Origin: RDYZ01 sp964518905
GTDB taxonomy: Bacteria > Cyanobacteriota > Cyanobacteriia > Cyanobacteriales > Geitlerinemataceae
Assembly: GCA_964518905.1 (NCBI GenBank)
Contig: CAZFJL010000015.1
Coordinates: 1 to 64,000, forward strand
Length of the DNA: 64,000 bases
Reading direction: 5' to 3'
The notes under the pieces are model-generated. The model did not search any database and had not been told where the DNA came from. It saw only the letters and a program-made list of their open reading frames with translations. The translations under genes were made by a program, and so were the position numbers. This document shows positions 9,701 to 16,752 of the stretch, in pieces (position 1 is the stretch's first letter; every line of letters starts with the position of its first letter).

Positions 9701-10039
9701 CAGCGCCGCATAGCGATCGATATTCACCGCCGACACCGTGCGATCGACCAACTGAATCAGCTTCGCCTGACCGCCGATCGCCTGAAGCTGACCGAGATCG
9801 CTCAGACGCGACGCCACACTAATCAAATCCGTCGGCAACCCCTGACCATGCAAAAACAGCATGGTGTGATAGATCGTCGTGTGACTGCTGATATAAAACG
9901 CATCGGGTAGGAGCAATTCCGCGATCCGTCCGATCGCCTCCGGGTCTAGCAAAATCCCGCCGAGGATCGATTCCTCCGCCTCAATATTTTGGGGCGGTAA
10001 ACGTCCTTCTAAGCCTTCAAAATTCAGCTCGTCTGCCAT
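6752..10039 (-). CDS. dnaB: Replicative DNA helicase DnaB interrupted by two inteins
   Basis: Ring-shaped replicative helicase that unwinds DNA at the fork. The precursor is 1095 aa; removing two inteins (residues 221-715 and 883-1018) leaves 464 aa, the normal DnaB size. Seen: the DnaB N-terminal domain starting PPQNIEAEESILGGILLDPE; the Walker A sequence GRPSMGK, then T after intein 1; the Walker B region LVLLDYLQLM; and SDLRESG, then SIEQDADLI after intein 2. So the first insertion splits the P-loop and the second splits the conserved SDLRESG/SIEQDAD motif. The mature protein needs both splicing events to rebuild its ATPase site. It lies downstream of a response-regulator gene on the same strand, about 210 bases apart. 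Confidence 0.96.
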   Translation of the reverse strand: MADELNFEGLEGRLPPQNIEAEESILGGILLDPEAIGRIAELLLPDAFYISSHTTIYHTMLFLHGQGLPTDLISVASRLSDLGQLQAIGGQAKLIQLVDRTVSAVNIDRYAALVMDKYLRRQLIQAGREIDAMGYDTATDLEVVLDQAEQKVFNVTQKRPQQDLVPIYETLVGTFEDIEAKHESQAQPGILTDFYDFDAMTGGLQPSDLIIVAGRPSMGKCLHETAQILQADGQLVTISELYRQQHADLLTLGDDWKLHQTQPSQFIDDGIKPVFRVTTQLGRQVETTLTHPFLTIDGWRPLGELRVGDRVAVPRVLPVFGSRSMPEHEIKLLAYFIGDGTITADVPRFTNSNPVVQAEFIDAIHQFPGLSVRCETSKGRRTPTFSVIGDRDFIDSQRQAFAAELNQALEVSSLPAYAIAEKIGVTPSLISQWKHGVCVPSRQVEEKLNKILSLESNFTSLDVDTIRREHWNIIKDWLKTHQIWGKNAHQKSIPNCIFQLPKSQLSLFINRLFTTDGWASVLQSGQVQLGYTSVNRELVSQLQHLLLRFGIIGSIKERNIRYKGECRQAWQLDITHAESICIFLEEIEIFGKEGAVNLAKKSIQARRRQSNRDLIPRELWSKLKDLKGDESWSSLAKRAGIKGYSNIHAGKRDFSRSRLFCLAQALGNQNLINIATSDVYWDAVVNIEYIGDRQVYDLTIPETHNFIANDICVHNTAVALNIAQNIAKTYRLPIAIFSLEMSKEQLVQRLLSSEAGIEANRLRAGRVSQNEWEPFNNALTSLSEMPIFIDDTPNIVVSEIRSKCRRLQAEQGQGLGLVLLDYLQLMEGGGDNRVQELSRITRSLKGLARELNVPVIALSQLSRGVEARTNKRPMMSDLRESGCLAGDTLVTLTTGERVPIRDLVDRENVRVWALDEQDLKLKPASVSHAFLTGIKLIYRLTTRLGRTIDATANHKFRVLDGWVRLDELKVAQNLAIPHQNEVIWDEIVSIEPIGETEVYDLTVPEFHNFVANDIVVHNSIEQDADLIVMLYRDEYYNPDTPDRGITEMIIAKHRNGPTGIVKLLFESQYTRFRNMAGGFQAGSLNPNQPGQLPPM
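6986..7393 (-). mobile_element. DnaB intein 2 (mini-intein, no endonuclease)
   Basis: 136 residues, starting with Cys after SDLRESG and ending VVHN before the extein Ser. Seen: block A CLAGDTLVTLTTGERVPI, block B with the TANH histidine, block F VYDLTVPEFHNFVANDIVVHN with the penultimate His and terminal Asn. The size leaves no room for a LAGLIDADG domain. The insertion point is the same motif that carries the well-known Synechocystis DnaB intein. All splicing residues are present, so it should be active, with Cys at +1 of the intein and Ser as the first C-extein residue. Confidence 0.93.
7895..9379 (-). mobile_element. DnaB intein 1 with LAGLIDADG homing endonuclease
   Basis: 495 residues inserted inside the Walker A motif (GRPSMGK before it, T after it). 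Splicing blocks seen: Cys at 221 (CLHETAQILQADGQ), a TLTHPFL block B, and VYDLTIPETHNFIANDICVHN ending at Asn 715. The two endonuclease motifs are LLAYFIGDGT (Asp 339) and RLFTTDGWAS (Asp 516); both catalytic Asp residues are kept, so the nuclease may be active. Two helix-turn-helix-like segments lie within it, at about 415-450 (AIAEKIGVTPSLISQWKHG) and about 631-667 (SLAKRAGIKGYSNIHAGKR). These probably help recognise the homing site. Confidence 0.92.
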
Positions 10040-10182
10040 CGTCTAGACCGCCTCGCTTCGCTCTGTCGTCCCGTTAGTGTCGCTCAGAGTTGGCGTTATG
10101 GACAACAGTACGTAGCCCAAAAAAATCAAAGCGACCTACACCACGTAACTCAACCATCCTGGTTGCAAACAAGCTAGAAGCT

Positions 10183-10200
10183 GATGTTACGCATAACATC
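10183..10200. promoter_or_regulatory. Short palindrome between response regulator and dnaB
   Basis: GATGTTA and TAACATC are perfect 7-base arms around a 4-base spacer, about 145 bases upstream of dnaB and 50 bases past the end of the response-regulator gene. It could be an operator or a weak hairpin. No T-run follows, so a terminator is less likely. Confidence 0.25.
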
Positions 10201-10248
10201 GACTAGCTAGCTCGGTCTACTTAGGCAAGGTAAATTTGCTGGGTCGTG

Positions 10249-10947
10249 TTACGTCGCGAGTCCGTGTTCAAGCGCATAGCGCACCAGTTCCGTCCGGCTA
10301 TTGGTTCCGGTTTTGTTAAACAAGCGGCTGACGTATTTCTCCACGTTACGCACACTGGTATCGAGCTGGCTGGCGATTTCCTTATTCATCAAACCCTGAG
10401 CGACCAGCACCAGTACGCTTTGCTCACGCGGCGTAAAGTCGATATCGACCGGCGTAATTTTCGGCGTCGTTGTTCCTTGATGCGTCAGGATATCTTTGAT
10501 TTCTTGGATCTGGCGGGCGAGGGTGGCAATATCCGGCGGATCGCTGGCATCAAACGATGTGGCGGCACTGCGCCGATCGAGCAGATTTTCGACGATCGCC
10601 ACCAGCTCTTCGGGATCAAACGGTTTCGAGAGATAGGCATCACACCGCGCTTGGTAGCCTTGGATGCGATCGGACTTCATGCCTCGCGCCGTCAGAAAAA
10701 CCACCGGAATACTCTTCAGGCGCGGATCTTCGCGCATTTGCGCCAACAACTGATAGCCATCGACCTCCGGCATCATCACATCCGTGATCACCAGGTCAGG
10801 AATCATCGTCTGTAACTTCTCTAGCCCCTCCTGACCATTCACCGCCGTTTCCACCTTAAAACCCGAATCGCTGAGATACGCTTCTACCGCCGCACGCAAA
10901 CTCGGCTCATCATCCACTAAAAGTAAAGTCTTGGTTATTTCTGTCAC
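10249..10947 (-). CDS. Response regulator, receiver plus LuxR-type HTH (Ycf29-like)
   Basis: A two-component transcription regulator. Start chosen at GTG 10947 (232 aa), preceded by GGAG at a suitable distance; a TTG at 10965 would add six residues. Seen: receiver domain at about 1-120 with acidic residues VDDEPSLR, phospho-acceptor Asp in DLVITDVMMPEVDGY, and conserved Lys in YLSKPFDPEEL; then a linker and a NarL/LuxR helix-turn-helix at about 165-228 (TPREQSVLVLVAQGLMNKEI, VRNVEKYVSRLFNKTG). This arrangement and the receiver sequence resemble the cyanobacterial/red-algal Ycf29 group. The partner kinase and targets are not known from the window. Upstream of dnaB, same strand. Confidence 0.88.
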   Translation of the reverse strand: MTEITKTLLLVDDEPSLRAAVEAYLSDSGFKVETAVNGQEGLEKLQTMIPDLVITDVMMPEVDGYQLLAQMREDPRLKSIPVVFLTARGMKSDRIQGYQARCDAYLSKPFDPEELVAIVENLLDRRSAATSFDASDPPDIATLARQIQEIKDILTHQGTTTPKITPVDIDFTPREQSVLVLVAQGLMNKEIASQLDTSVRNVEKYVSRLFNKTGTNSRTELVRYALEHGLAT

Positions 10948-11387
10948 GATCTCGCATCTCCGCAAACATTAAGACGGTCACGGCCTGACGGAATTGTTAC
11001 CAAGTCATCACCGCTTACCTTTTGGCCATTCCAGCATAGCGATAGACGCCACGCAGCCAGGACAAGGAATTACCCCCTTGTCGTACGGCTTGCCGCCAGC
11101 CAGATCTCCCGTCTAGACCGGAGATTCATGGTTTGCAAAAGCCCGACGGCCTCTCGATAATAGCGAGAAAACAGGGCAGATCTGGCGGTGCTTTAAGCCT
11201 AAACGGATTCGTCTTTATATTTTCTTTGGAAACCCGAAGCTGGGATACCGTTTTCGCGCAATATCCGATTTATGATGTGTTGGACATTTACCGGCCTTTT
11301 CGCCCGCTTGGCGATGATCGGCTGACTATCTGTCTTCAGAACTGAAGTAGGAAGCAGGGTCGCAAGACCTGACTAAAGGAGGAATTC
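10948..11387. other. Divergent intergenic region upstream of eno
   Basis: About 440 bases separate the divergent response-regulator and eno genes, so promoters for both should lie here. The enolase ribosome site AAAGGAGG at 11376-11383 is clear. A 70-codon open frame at 11133-11345 lacks a family signature and I do not regard it as a gene. No RNA gene is recognised. Confidence 0.5.
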
Positions 11388-12674
11388 GTGTCCGATACCA
11401 TCATCGAATCGATAGGCGCTTGGGAAATTCTTGACTCGCGCGGTCGCCCGACGGTAGAAGCCGAGGTTCGCCTCGCAAACGGCGCGATCGGTGTCGCCAA
11501 AGTTCCGAGCGGTGCATCGACGGGAACCTTCGAGGCGCACGAGCTACGCGACGGCGACAAAAAACGCTACGACGGTAAAGGCGTCCTGCGTGCGGTCGAA
11601 AACATCAACGACAAGATTGCGCCGGAACTGATCGGCAAAGTCGATGCGCTCGATCAAATGACGGTTGATGCGGTCATGAATAAGCGTGACGGATCGACGA
11701 ATAAGGCCAATCTGGGCGCAAACGCAATTCTCGCGGTGTCGCTAGCAACGGCACACGCTGGGGCTGACGCGCTGCAAGTACCGCTCTATCGCTATCTCGG
11801 CGGCCCTCTGGCGAACCTGCTGCCGGTGCCAATGATGAACGTGATCAACGGCGGCGAACACGCGGCCAACAATATCGATTTTCAGGAATACATGATCGTG
11901 CCGGTGGGTGCGACCTCGTTCCGGGAAGCGCTGCGCTGGGGTGCGGAAGTGTTCGCCTCGTTGAGCAAGGTGCTGGACGAAAAAGGCTTGCTGACGGGTG
12001 TGGGCGATGAGGGTGGCTTTGCGCCGAACCTGGAGTCGAACACGGCGGCGGCGGAATTGCTGATCGCGGCGATCGAGTCGGCGGGCTACAAACCGGGCGA
12101 ACAGGTGGCATTGGCGCTGGACGTTGCGGCTAGCGAATTTTACAAAGATGGCAACTACATCTTTGATGGCAAAACCAACACCCCGGCGGAAACGATCGAC
12201 TATCTCGCGAACCTGGCGAGCAAGTATCCGATCGTCTCGATCGAAGATGGTCTGCACGAAGATGACTGGGAAAACTGGCAGGCGCTGACGACGAAAATGG
12301 GCAGTAGCTGCCAGCTCGTCGGTGATGATCTATTCGTCACCAATGCGAAGCGTCTGCAAACGGGGATCGATAAAAACGCGGCGAACTCGATCCTGATCAA
12401 GGTCAACCAAATCGGTTCGCTGACGGAAACGTTGGAGACGATCGACCTCGGTGTCCGTTACGGCTACCGTTCCGTGATCAGCCACCGATCGGGCGAAACC
12501 GAAGACACGACGATCGCCGATCTCGCCGTCGCCACCCGCGCCGGTCAAATCAAAACCGGTTCGCTCTGTCGCAGCGAGCGCGTCGCGAAATACAACCGTC
12601 TGCTCCGGATCGAAGCGGAACTCGGCAAAAATGCGGTTTACGCTGGGACGATTGGCATGGGTCCGAAAGCCTAG
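11388..12674 (+). CDS. eno: Enolase
   Basis: Glycolysis: interconverts 2-phosphoglycerate and phosphoenolpyruvate, Mg2+-dependent, cytosolic. 428 aa from GTG at 11388, with a strong AAAGGAGG ribosome site ending four bases before it. Seen: N-terminal SIGAWEILDSRGRPTVEAEV, the flexible loop PSGASTGTFEAHELRDGD, the active-site region GGEHAANNIDFQEYMIVPVG, metal-binding SIEDGLHEDDWENW, and the signature LIKVNQIGSLTETLETIDLG with the catalytic Lys. It ends in GTIGMGPKA. Full length and intact. Monocistronic, and convergent with the M23 peptidase gene. Confidence 0.98.
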   Translation: MSDTIIESIGAWEILDSRGRPTVEAEVRLANGAIGVAKVPSGASTGTFEAHELRDGDKKRYDGKGVLRAVENINDKIAPELIGKVDALDQMTVDAVMNKRDGSTNKANLGANAILAVSLATAHAGADALQVPLYRYLGGPLANLLPVPMMNVINGGEHAANNIDFQEYMIVPVGATSFREALRWGAEVFASLSKVLDEKGLLTGVGDEGGFAPNLESNTAAAELLIAAIESAGYKPGEQVALALDVAASEFYKDGNYIFDGKTNTPAETIDYLANLASKYPIVSIEDGLHEDDWENWQALTTKMGSSCQLVGDDLFVTNAKRLQTGIDKNAANSILIKVNQIGSLTETLETIDLGVRYGYRSVISHRSGETEDTTIADLAVATRAGQIKTGSLCRSERVAKYNRLLRIEAELGKNAVYAGTIGMGPKA

Positions 12675-12686
12675 CCATCGTTTAGT

Positions 12687-12802
12687 TATAGTCAGTTCAA
12701 TGATTTTCGGAACACCCCGAGAGCGTTGAGCGGAGTCGAAACGCGGTTTACGAGCAAGCAGAATAGAGTCGATATGTCTCGTTTTTTATTGAACTGACTA
12801 TA
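12687..12802. repeat. Inverted-repeat element, TATAGTCAGTTCAAT family (copy B1, complete)
   Basis: The ends TATAGTCAGTTCAA and TTGAACTGACTATA are perfect inverted repeats, enclosing the hairpin core GCGTTGAGCGGAGTCGAAACGC. Partial copies occur at 18717 and 20416. It is non-coding and MITE-like. It sits just after eno. Confidence 0.75.
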
Positions 12803-12828
12803 TGTACTGTTTGTGCTGATGCACGCAA

Positions 12829-12871
12829 CAAAAAGGAGAGGCTGATCTTTCAGATCACGTCTCTCCTTTTT
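12829..12871. terminator. Bidirectional hairpin between eno and M23 peptidase gene
   Basis: AAAAAGGAGAG on the left pairs with CTCTCCTTTTT on the right, with an inner CTGATC.. stem. A-run on one side and T-run on the other make it a rho-independent terminator usable from both strands. Confidence 0.8.
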
Positions 12872-12963
12872 ATTGTTCAATTTTCGCCCGTTTTCGCTAA
12901 CTGTCGTTCAGGCATTCCAACTTTGATCAGCGCTTTAGGAGTTTTCACCCTTACGGATCACCA

Positions 12964-14280
12964 CTAAAGCGAACCACGATCGCGACGCGGCAACTGTGCG
13001 AGCTGCGACGAATCGATCAGCCGTTCTAGCGCCACTTCAAGCTGACGGTTGGCATCCAAATAAACCCAGCCCATATCCGTCATTTGCTTGACCTCGAAGT
13101 GGAGGTGCGGCCCGGTCGAAAAGCCCGTGCTGCCCACGCGCCCGATCGGGTCACCCTGCTTCACCTCATCGCCGACACTCACCAACAACTCCGATAGGTG
13201 ACCGTAGAGCGTTTCCGACGTGCCTTCATTGTGCGACAACACCACCGTAAGGCCGTAACCACCGAGATCGGACGACTCGATGACTTCACCGGAAAAGGCC
13301 GCGAGTACGGGCGTGCCGTAGGGTGCGGCGATGTCCGTACCGGTGTGGAGACGCTGGGTTTGGGCGATCGGGTGCATCCGGAAGCCGAAGAATGACGAGA
13401 TCGGCGCTGGAACTGAGACCGGGAAGATCAGGCCGCGATCGCCGTTGCCAATTCGCCCAAAGGGCATCGTCGCAATATTGCGCGTTATTTGCGCTTCGAG
13501 CTGGGTGTAGCTCAATCCCGCCGCTGCGTAGGGATCGAAACTGCTGTTGCGATCGCTCAGATTCATCGGATAGATCGTCGTGCCGGTCGCGTAGGATGCA
13601 CCGGTTGAGCCAGGGGAACGGGACGCACGACTGGCAGAACTGGCAGAACTGGCAGAACTGGCAGAACTGGAGGAATAGGACGGTGATGAAGACGGCGTTG
13701 ATGCGTAGCTCGAACCGCTGCGACCATTACTGCCATTACCGTTACTGCCAAAGACCGCACCCGCACAGAGTCCATTCGACAGGGCTTGACCCGGTGCTAG
13801 GGACGAAGAACAACCAGAATTTCGCTCTTCAAGGACGATCGTCGCATTGCGATCGGGTGAGATCTCGGTTGCGCCGAGACTGTAGTCAGTGTCGTCGATG
13901 TAGCTGTGGGTGTAGGCCGGTTCGCTAGGGGCGGGTAGGTCATCGAGCACGGACGGTAGCGGTGTGGCAGGCTCGCTATAAACCGGCTCGACGTAAGCAG
14001 GCTCGTCATAGACCGGTTCGACGGGTGCAACCGGTGCATCAAAAATCACCTCAGCCGGAACGCCATTGAGATTGGGTAAATCAGGAGCTGGGGCGCTTAC
14101 CGTCGGTTCGCTAATGGGAAGAGATTTTTCCAGCGGGTCGATGCCCACCTGAGCGAAGACAGCCCCTCCCCCGAGCAAACCGATACAGCCCAGCGATGTG
14201 ACGTAGCGCAGATCGATCTTCGTTCGGCGCGACGCGCGAGCTGAGGAAGTATTGTCTTTGGCTGAATGGCTGAGAGACAT
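12964..14280 (-). CDS. Secreted M23-family peptidoglycan endopeptidase
   Basis: Predicted murein hydrolase acting outside the inner membrane. Start chosen at ATG 14280 (438 aa, MSLSHSAKDN...), because the upstream extension looks non-coding. Seen: a basic N-terminus, then one hydrophobic helix (YVTSLGCIGLLGGGAVFAQV) as signal or anchor; a Pro/Glu/Tyr-rich stretch (EPVYDEPAYVEPVYSEPA); a Ser/Ala-rich linker with a short codon repeat; and a C-terminal LytM/M23 domain of about 130 residues with zinc ligands in LHTGTDIAAPYG (H...D) and GPHLHFEV (HxH). All catalytic residues are present, so it should be an active zinc peptidase. The linkers probably span the cell wall. Convergent with eno. Confidence 0.88.
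   Translation of the reverse strand: MSLSHSAKDNTSSARASRRTKIDLRYVTSLGCIGLLGGGAVFAQVGIDPLEKSLPISEPTVSAPAPDLPNLNGVPAEVIFDAPVAPVEPVYDEPAYVEPVYSEPATPLPSVLDDLPAPSEPAYTHSYIDDTDYSLGATEISPDRNATIVLEERNSGCSSSLAPGQALSNGLCAGAVFGSNGNGSNGRSGSSYASTPSSSPSYSSSSASSASSASSASRASRSPGSTGASYATGTTIYPMNLSDRNSSFDPYAAAGLSYTQLEAQITRNIATMPFGRIGNGDRGLIFPVSVPAPISSFFGFRMHPIAQTQRLHTGTDIAAPYGTPVLAAFSGEVIESSDLGGYGLTVVLSHNEGTSETLYGHLSELLVSVGDEVKQGDPIGRVGSTGFSTGPHLHFEVKQMTDMGWVYLDANRQLEVALERLIDSSQLAQLPRRDRGSL
13631..13670. repeat. 9-bp tandem repeat inside the M23 gene
   Basis: The unit CTGGCAGAA is repeated about four times, encoding Ser-Ser-Ala triplets in the linker on the minus strand. It is in frame, so slippage would change linker length without breaking the gene. 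Confidence 0.8.
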
Positions 14281-14707
14281 GATGTGAAGCTGAGAAGATT
14301 TAAGCGAGAAGGTATCGAGGCGAGCGGCGTAAGTAGAGACGATCGTCAAACTTAACAATTAATAGTAACGAATTGTCGTGACGTTCAAAGGCAGGCCAGG
14401 GTTTTCCAAGGCATCAATGAGGTCAAAAGTTTGTCCGCACGCTAACATTCAGACAGAATCGGGAGATTGACGCGTTGGGGCTGGTCATCAACGTTAATCA
14501 CTGGATGACTCTCGATCTCAGACGATCTCATAACCATTCCTCTGTTCAAACGGTGTATCCGAGAACTATGAAGGTTTGGATCGCAACCAGGTTCCTTAAA
14601 CGCACACATTCAGGTCGGCAAAGCTGGATCGACAAAACCGACCATCCTCAATGTTGGAGACGATCGGCCCAGATCATGCCTGTTCGCAATTTGCCCCAAA
14701 GTCAGCT
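14281..14707. other. Intergenic region between M23 peptidase and psbY genes
   Basis: Upstream of the M23 gene and downstream of psbY, both on the minus strand. A 78-codon open frame on the plus strand (14475-14711) has no recognisable motif. I see no RNA gene or repeat. Confidence 0.45.
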
Positions 14708-14833
14708 TTAGGATTCTTTTTCCCAGAAACCTTGAAATTGACTGATTGCAGCTTGAGCAATATTAAATCCAGCCCAGCCCAACGCTAGAGCGAGGGGAGA
14801 TAAAACGAAAACCACGCGCAGATCGATATCCAT
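14708..14833 (-). CDS. psbY: Photosystem II protein PsbY
   Basis: A 41-aa single-span thylakoid protein at the edge of photosystem II near cytochrome b559. Translation of the minus strand from ATG 14833 reads MDIDLRVVFVLSPLALALGW and continues AGFNIAQAAISQFQG, ending WEKES. The N-terminal MD..RV, the central hydrophobic helix with Pro, and the GWA.FNI..AA..Q pattern match PsbY. AGAGGTG lies just upstream of the ATG as a ribosome site. Too short for most ORF callers. It stands alone. Confidence 0.88.
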   Translation of the reverse strand: MDIDLRVVFVLSPLALALGWAGFNIAQAAISQFQGFWEKES

Positions 14834-15208
14834 AAGACACCTCTTATCAACAGATTGTTAAAGCATTCTCACAGTACAGGATTATATCTCTCGGTGTGGT
14901 AAATCTCGATCTCCGGGGCGTTGAGTTTTGATCCGGAGGCAATCTTCTGATCCCCAAACCATGAACTTATCCGAACAAAGGACGAAGCCTGAAGCTCAAA
15001 CGAGATCGGCAAGATTGACGTTCAAGGTCTATCACTCATCGGGATCTACCCGTTCGTCGGCGTCAATCTTGCGGCGATCGAGGGCAACGACACAGGCCGA
15101 AATTTTGACGAGTTCAACAACAGCTAGACCGGGCGTAAACGTTAGTTGTGTTATCTCTCGGCTTGGGGTCACCATCAGCCTGGCTTATAGCAATATCGCA
15201 GCCACAAT
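14834..15208. other. Divergent intergenic region, psbY / histidine kinase
   Basis: About 375 bases between the divergent psbY and GAF-kinase genes; the promoters of both are expected here. A plus-strand open frame (14928-15212) overlaps the kinase start and has no family features. Nothing else is recognised. Confidence 0.45.
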
Positions 15209-16627
15209 ATGACAAATAATAATTCAGATAACTCTTTTCCACCTCGTTATCAACCAGCATCTTTACCCGACAACGAACTGAATCGGCTAATTGCCCTAGA
15301 GCGTTTCCAGATTCTCGATACGCTTCCAGATCCCGCGATCGACGATCTCAGCACAATTGCGGCTCAAATCTGTGGCACACCGATCGGCTTGGTCAGCTTG
15401 GTAGATAGCGATCGCCAGTGGTTCAAGGCAAAATGCGGCATTGACGCAACGGAAACATCGCGCGACGTGTCATTTTGTGCCCATGCGATCCTCAAACCGG
15501 ACGATGTATTTGTCGTCTCAGATACGTTAAAGGATGATCGGTTTGCCGATAACCCCCTGGTCACGGGTGAACCACACATCCGATTCTATGCCGGAACGCC
15601 TCTGGTGACAGATGACGGTTACGCTCTGGGTAGCTTGTGTGTTATCGATCGCAAACCGCGTCAGCTCTCGGAAGCGCAGCTTGATGCGCTTGCAGCCTTG
15701 GGTCGCCAAGTGATCGATCAGTTCAATGCACATCGCACGCTGCGCCGACTACAGCAGAGCATCGTCCAACTTCATGCAACCCAACTAAGTGCGGTTCAAA
15801 ATGCCAAGATGTCCGCCCTGGGGCATTTGGTCAGCGGCATTGCCCACGAAATCAACAATCCGATCGGCTTCATCGGCAGCAACCTCCCCCATGTTCGCGA
15901 CTATACCGAAGAATTACTAACAGCGCTGGCGCTATATCGCCAAGCCTGCCCGGAGCCGCCCGTAGAGATCGCCGAACAGTTAGGAGAGATCGAGATCGAT
16001 TACGTGAATGACGATCTACCGAAGATTTTGAGTTCCATGCAAGGGGGCGTCAATCGAGTTGTTGAGATTGTGCGATCGCTCAAAACCTTTGTGCGCAGTG
16101 ATGAAGCTGAGATTAAAGCCATCGATCTCAACACAAACCTTGACAGAATTCTGGTGTTGTTCAACGAGAAATTTGCGGCGACGCCAAACCGATCGGCGAT
16201 TGAACTGAGCTGTAACTATGGTGATCTGCCGCCGTTGATGTGCTATCCGGCACAAGTCAATCAGGTGTTTTTGAATCTGCTCACCAATGCGATCGACGCG
16301 ATCGATGCGAAAGCCATCACGACGATCGATTATTCCGGCCACATTAGCGTAAACACGCGCGTAGACGACGATCGCATTCGCCTTGAGATTGCCGATGATG
16401 GCATCGGTATTGCGCCCGAACACGCCCGTCATATTTTCGACCCCTTTTTCACAACGAAAGACGTCGGTCGCGGTTCTGGACTCGGTTTAGCGTCTTGCTA
16501 TGCGATCATCACCGAGCAGCATCAAGGCTCGATCGCCTACCGCCAGCGCCCAGAAGGAGGCAGTTTATTCGAGGTGGTTTTGCCGATCGCTAACCCTCAT
16601 CTCAGAACATTGATCCAGCACAACTGA
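15209..16627 (+). CDS. GAF-domain sensor histidine kinase
   Basis: A soluble two-component kinase. Seen (472 aa): N-terminal segment RLIALERFQILDTLPDPAID followed by a GAF domain at about 30-175 (TPIGLVSLVDSDRQWFKAKC, YAGTPLVTDDGYALGSLCVI); a coiled linker; the phospho-acceptor His near 213 in SGIAHEINNPIGFIGSN; and a HATPase domain at about 325-468 with N-box LTNAIDAID, DDGIGIAPEHARHIFDPFFT and GRGSGLGLAS. The GAF type matches those in many cyanobacterial kinases that lack the chromophore Cys motif of phytochromes, so the ligand is unknown. No membrane helix and no receiver domain. The response-regulator partner is not adjacent. Confidence 0.9.
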   Translation: MTNNNSDNSFPPRYQPASLPDNELNRLIALERFQILDTLPDPAIDDLSTIAAQICGTPIGLVSLVDSDRQWFKAKCGIDATETSRDVSFCAHAILKPDDVFVVSDTLKDDRFADNPLVTGEPHIRFYAGTPLVTDDGYALGSLCVIDRKPRQLSEAQLDALAALGRQVIDQFNAHRTLRRLQQSIVQLHATQLSAVQNAKMSALGHLVSGIAHEINNPIGFIGSNLPHVRDYTEELLTALALYRQACPEPPVEIAEQLGEIEIDYVNDDLPKILSSMQGGVNRVVEIVRSLKTFVRSDEAEIKAIDLNTNLDRILVLFNEKFAATPNRSAIELSCNYGDLPPLMCYPAQVNQVFLNLLTNAIDAIDAKAITTIDYSGHISVNTRVDDDRIRLEIADDGIGIAPEHARHIFDPFFTTKDVGRGSGLGLASCYAIITEQHQGSIAYRQRPEGGSLFEVVLPIANPHLRTLIQHN

Positions 16628-16752
16628 GCGTCATTTCTGAGTGCGTGTTACATTTGTTAAAGAAATGTTGATTAATAACGAGATCGACCGATCGCGTCGT
16701 GATGTTCGCTGCGCGTAGCGTGTTGTTTCGATAAATGGAGATCGCCTAAATC

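Noticed and set aside
11133..11345. 70-codon open frame upstream of eno
   Set aside because: Untypical composition, no ribosome site and no recognisable motif; the region is better read as the eno promoter and leader.
13631..13670. Tandem 9-bp units considered as a CRISPR or regulatory repeat
   Set aside because: They lie in frame in the M23 gene and encode a Ser/Ala linker.
14928..15212. 94-codon open frame before the GAF kinase
   Set aside because: It overlaps the kinase start by a few bases and shows no family pattern.
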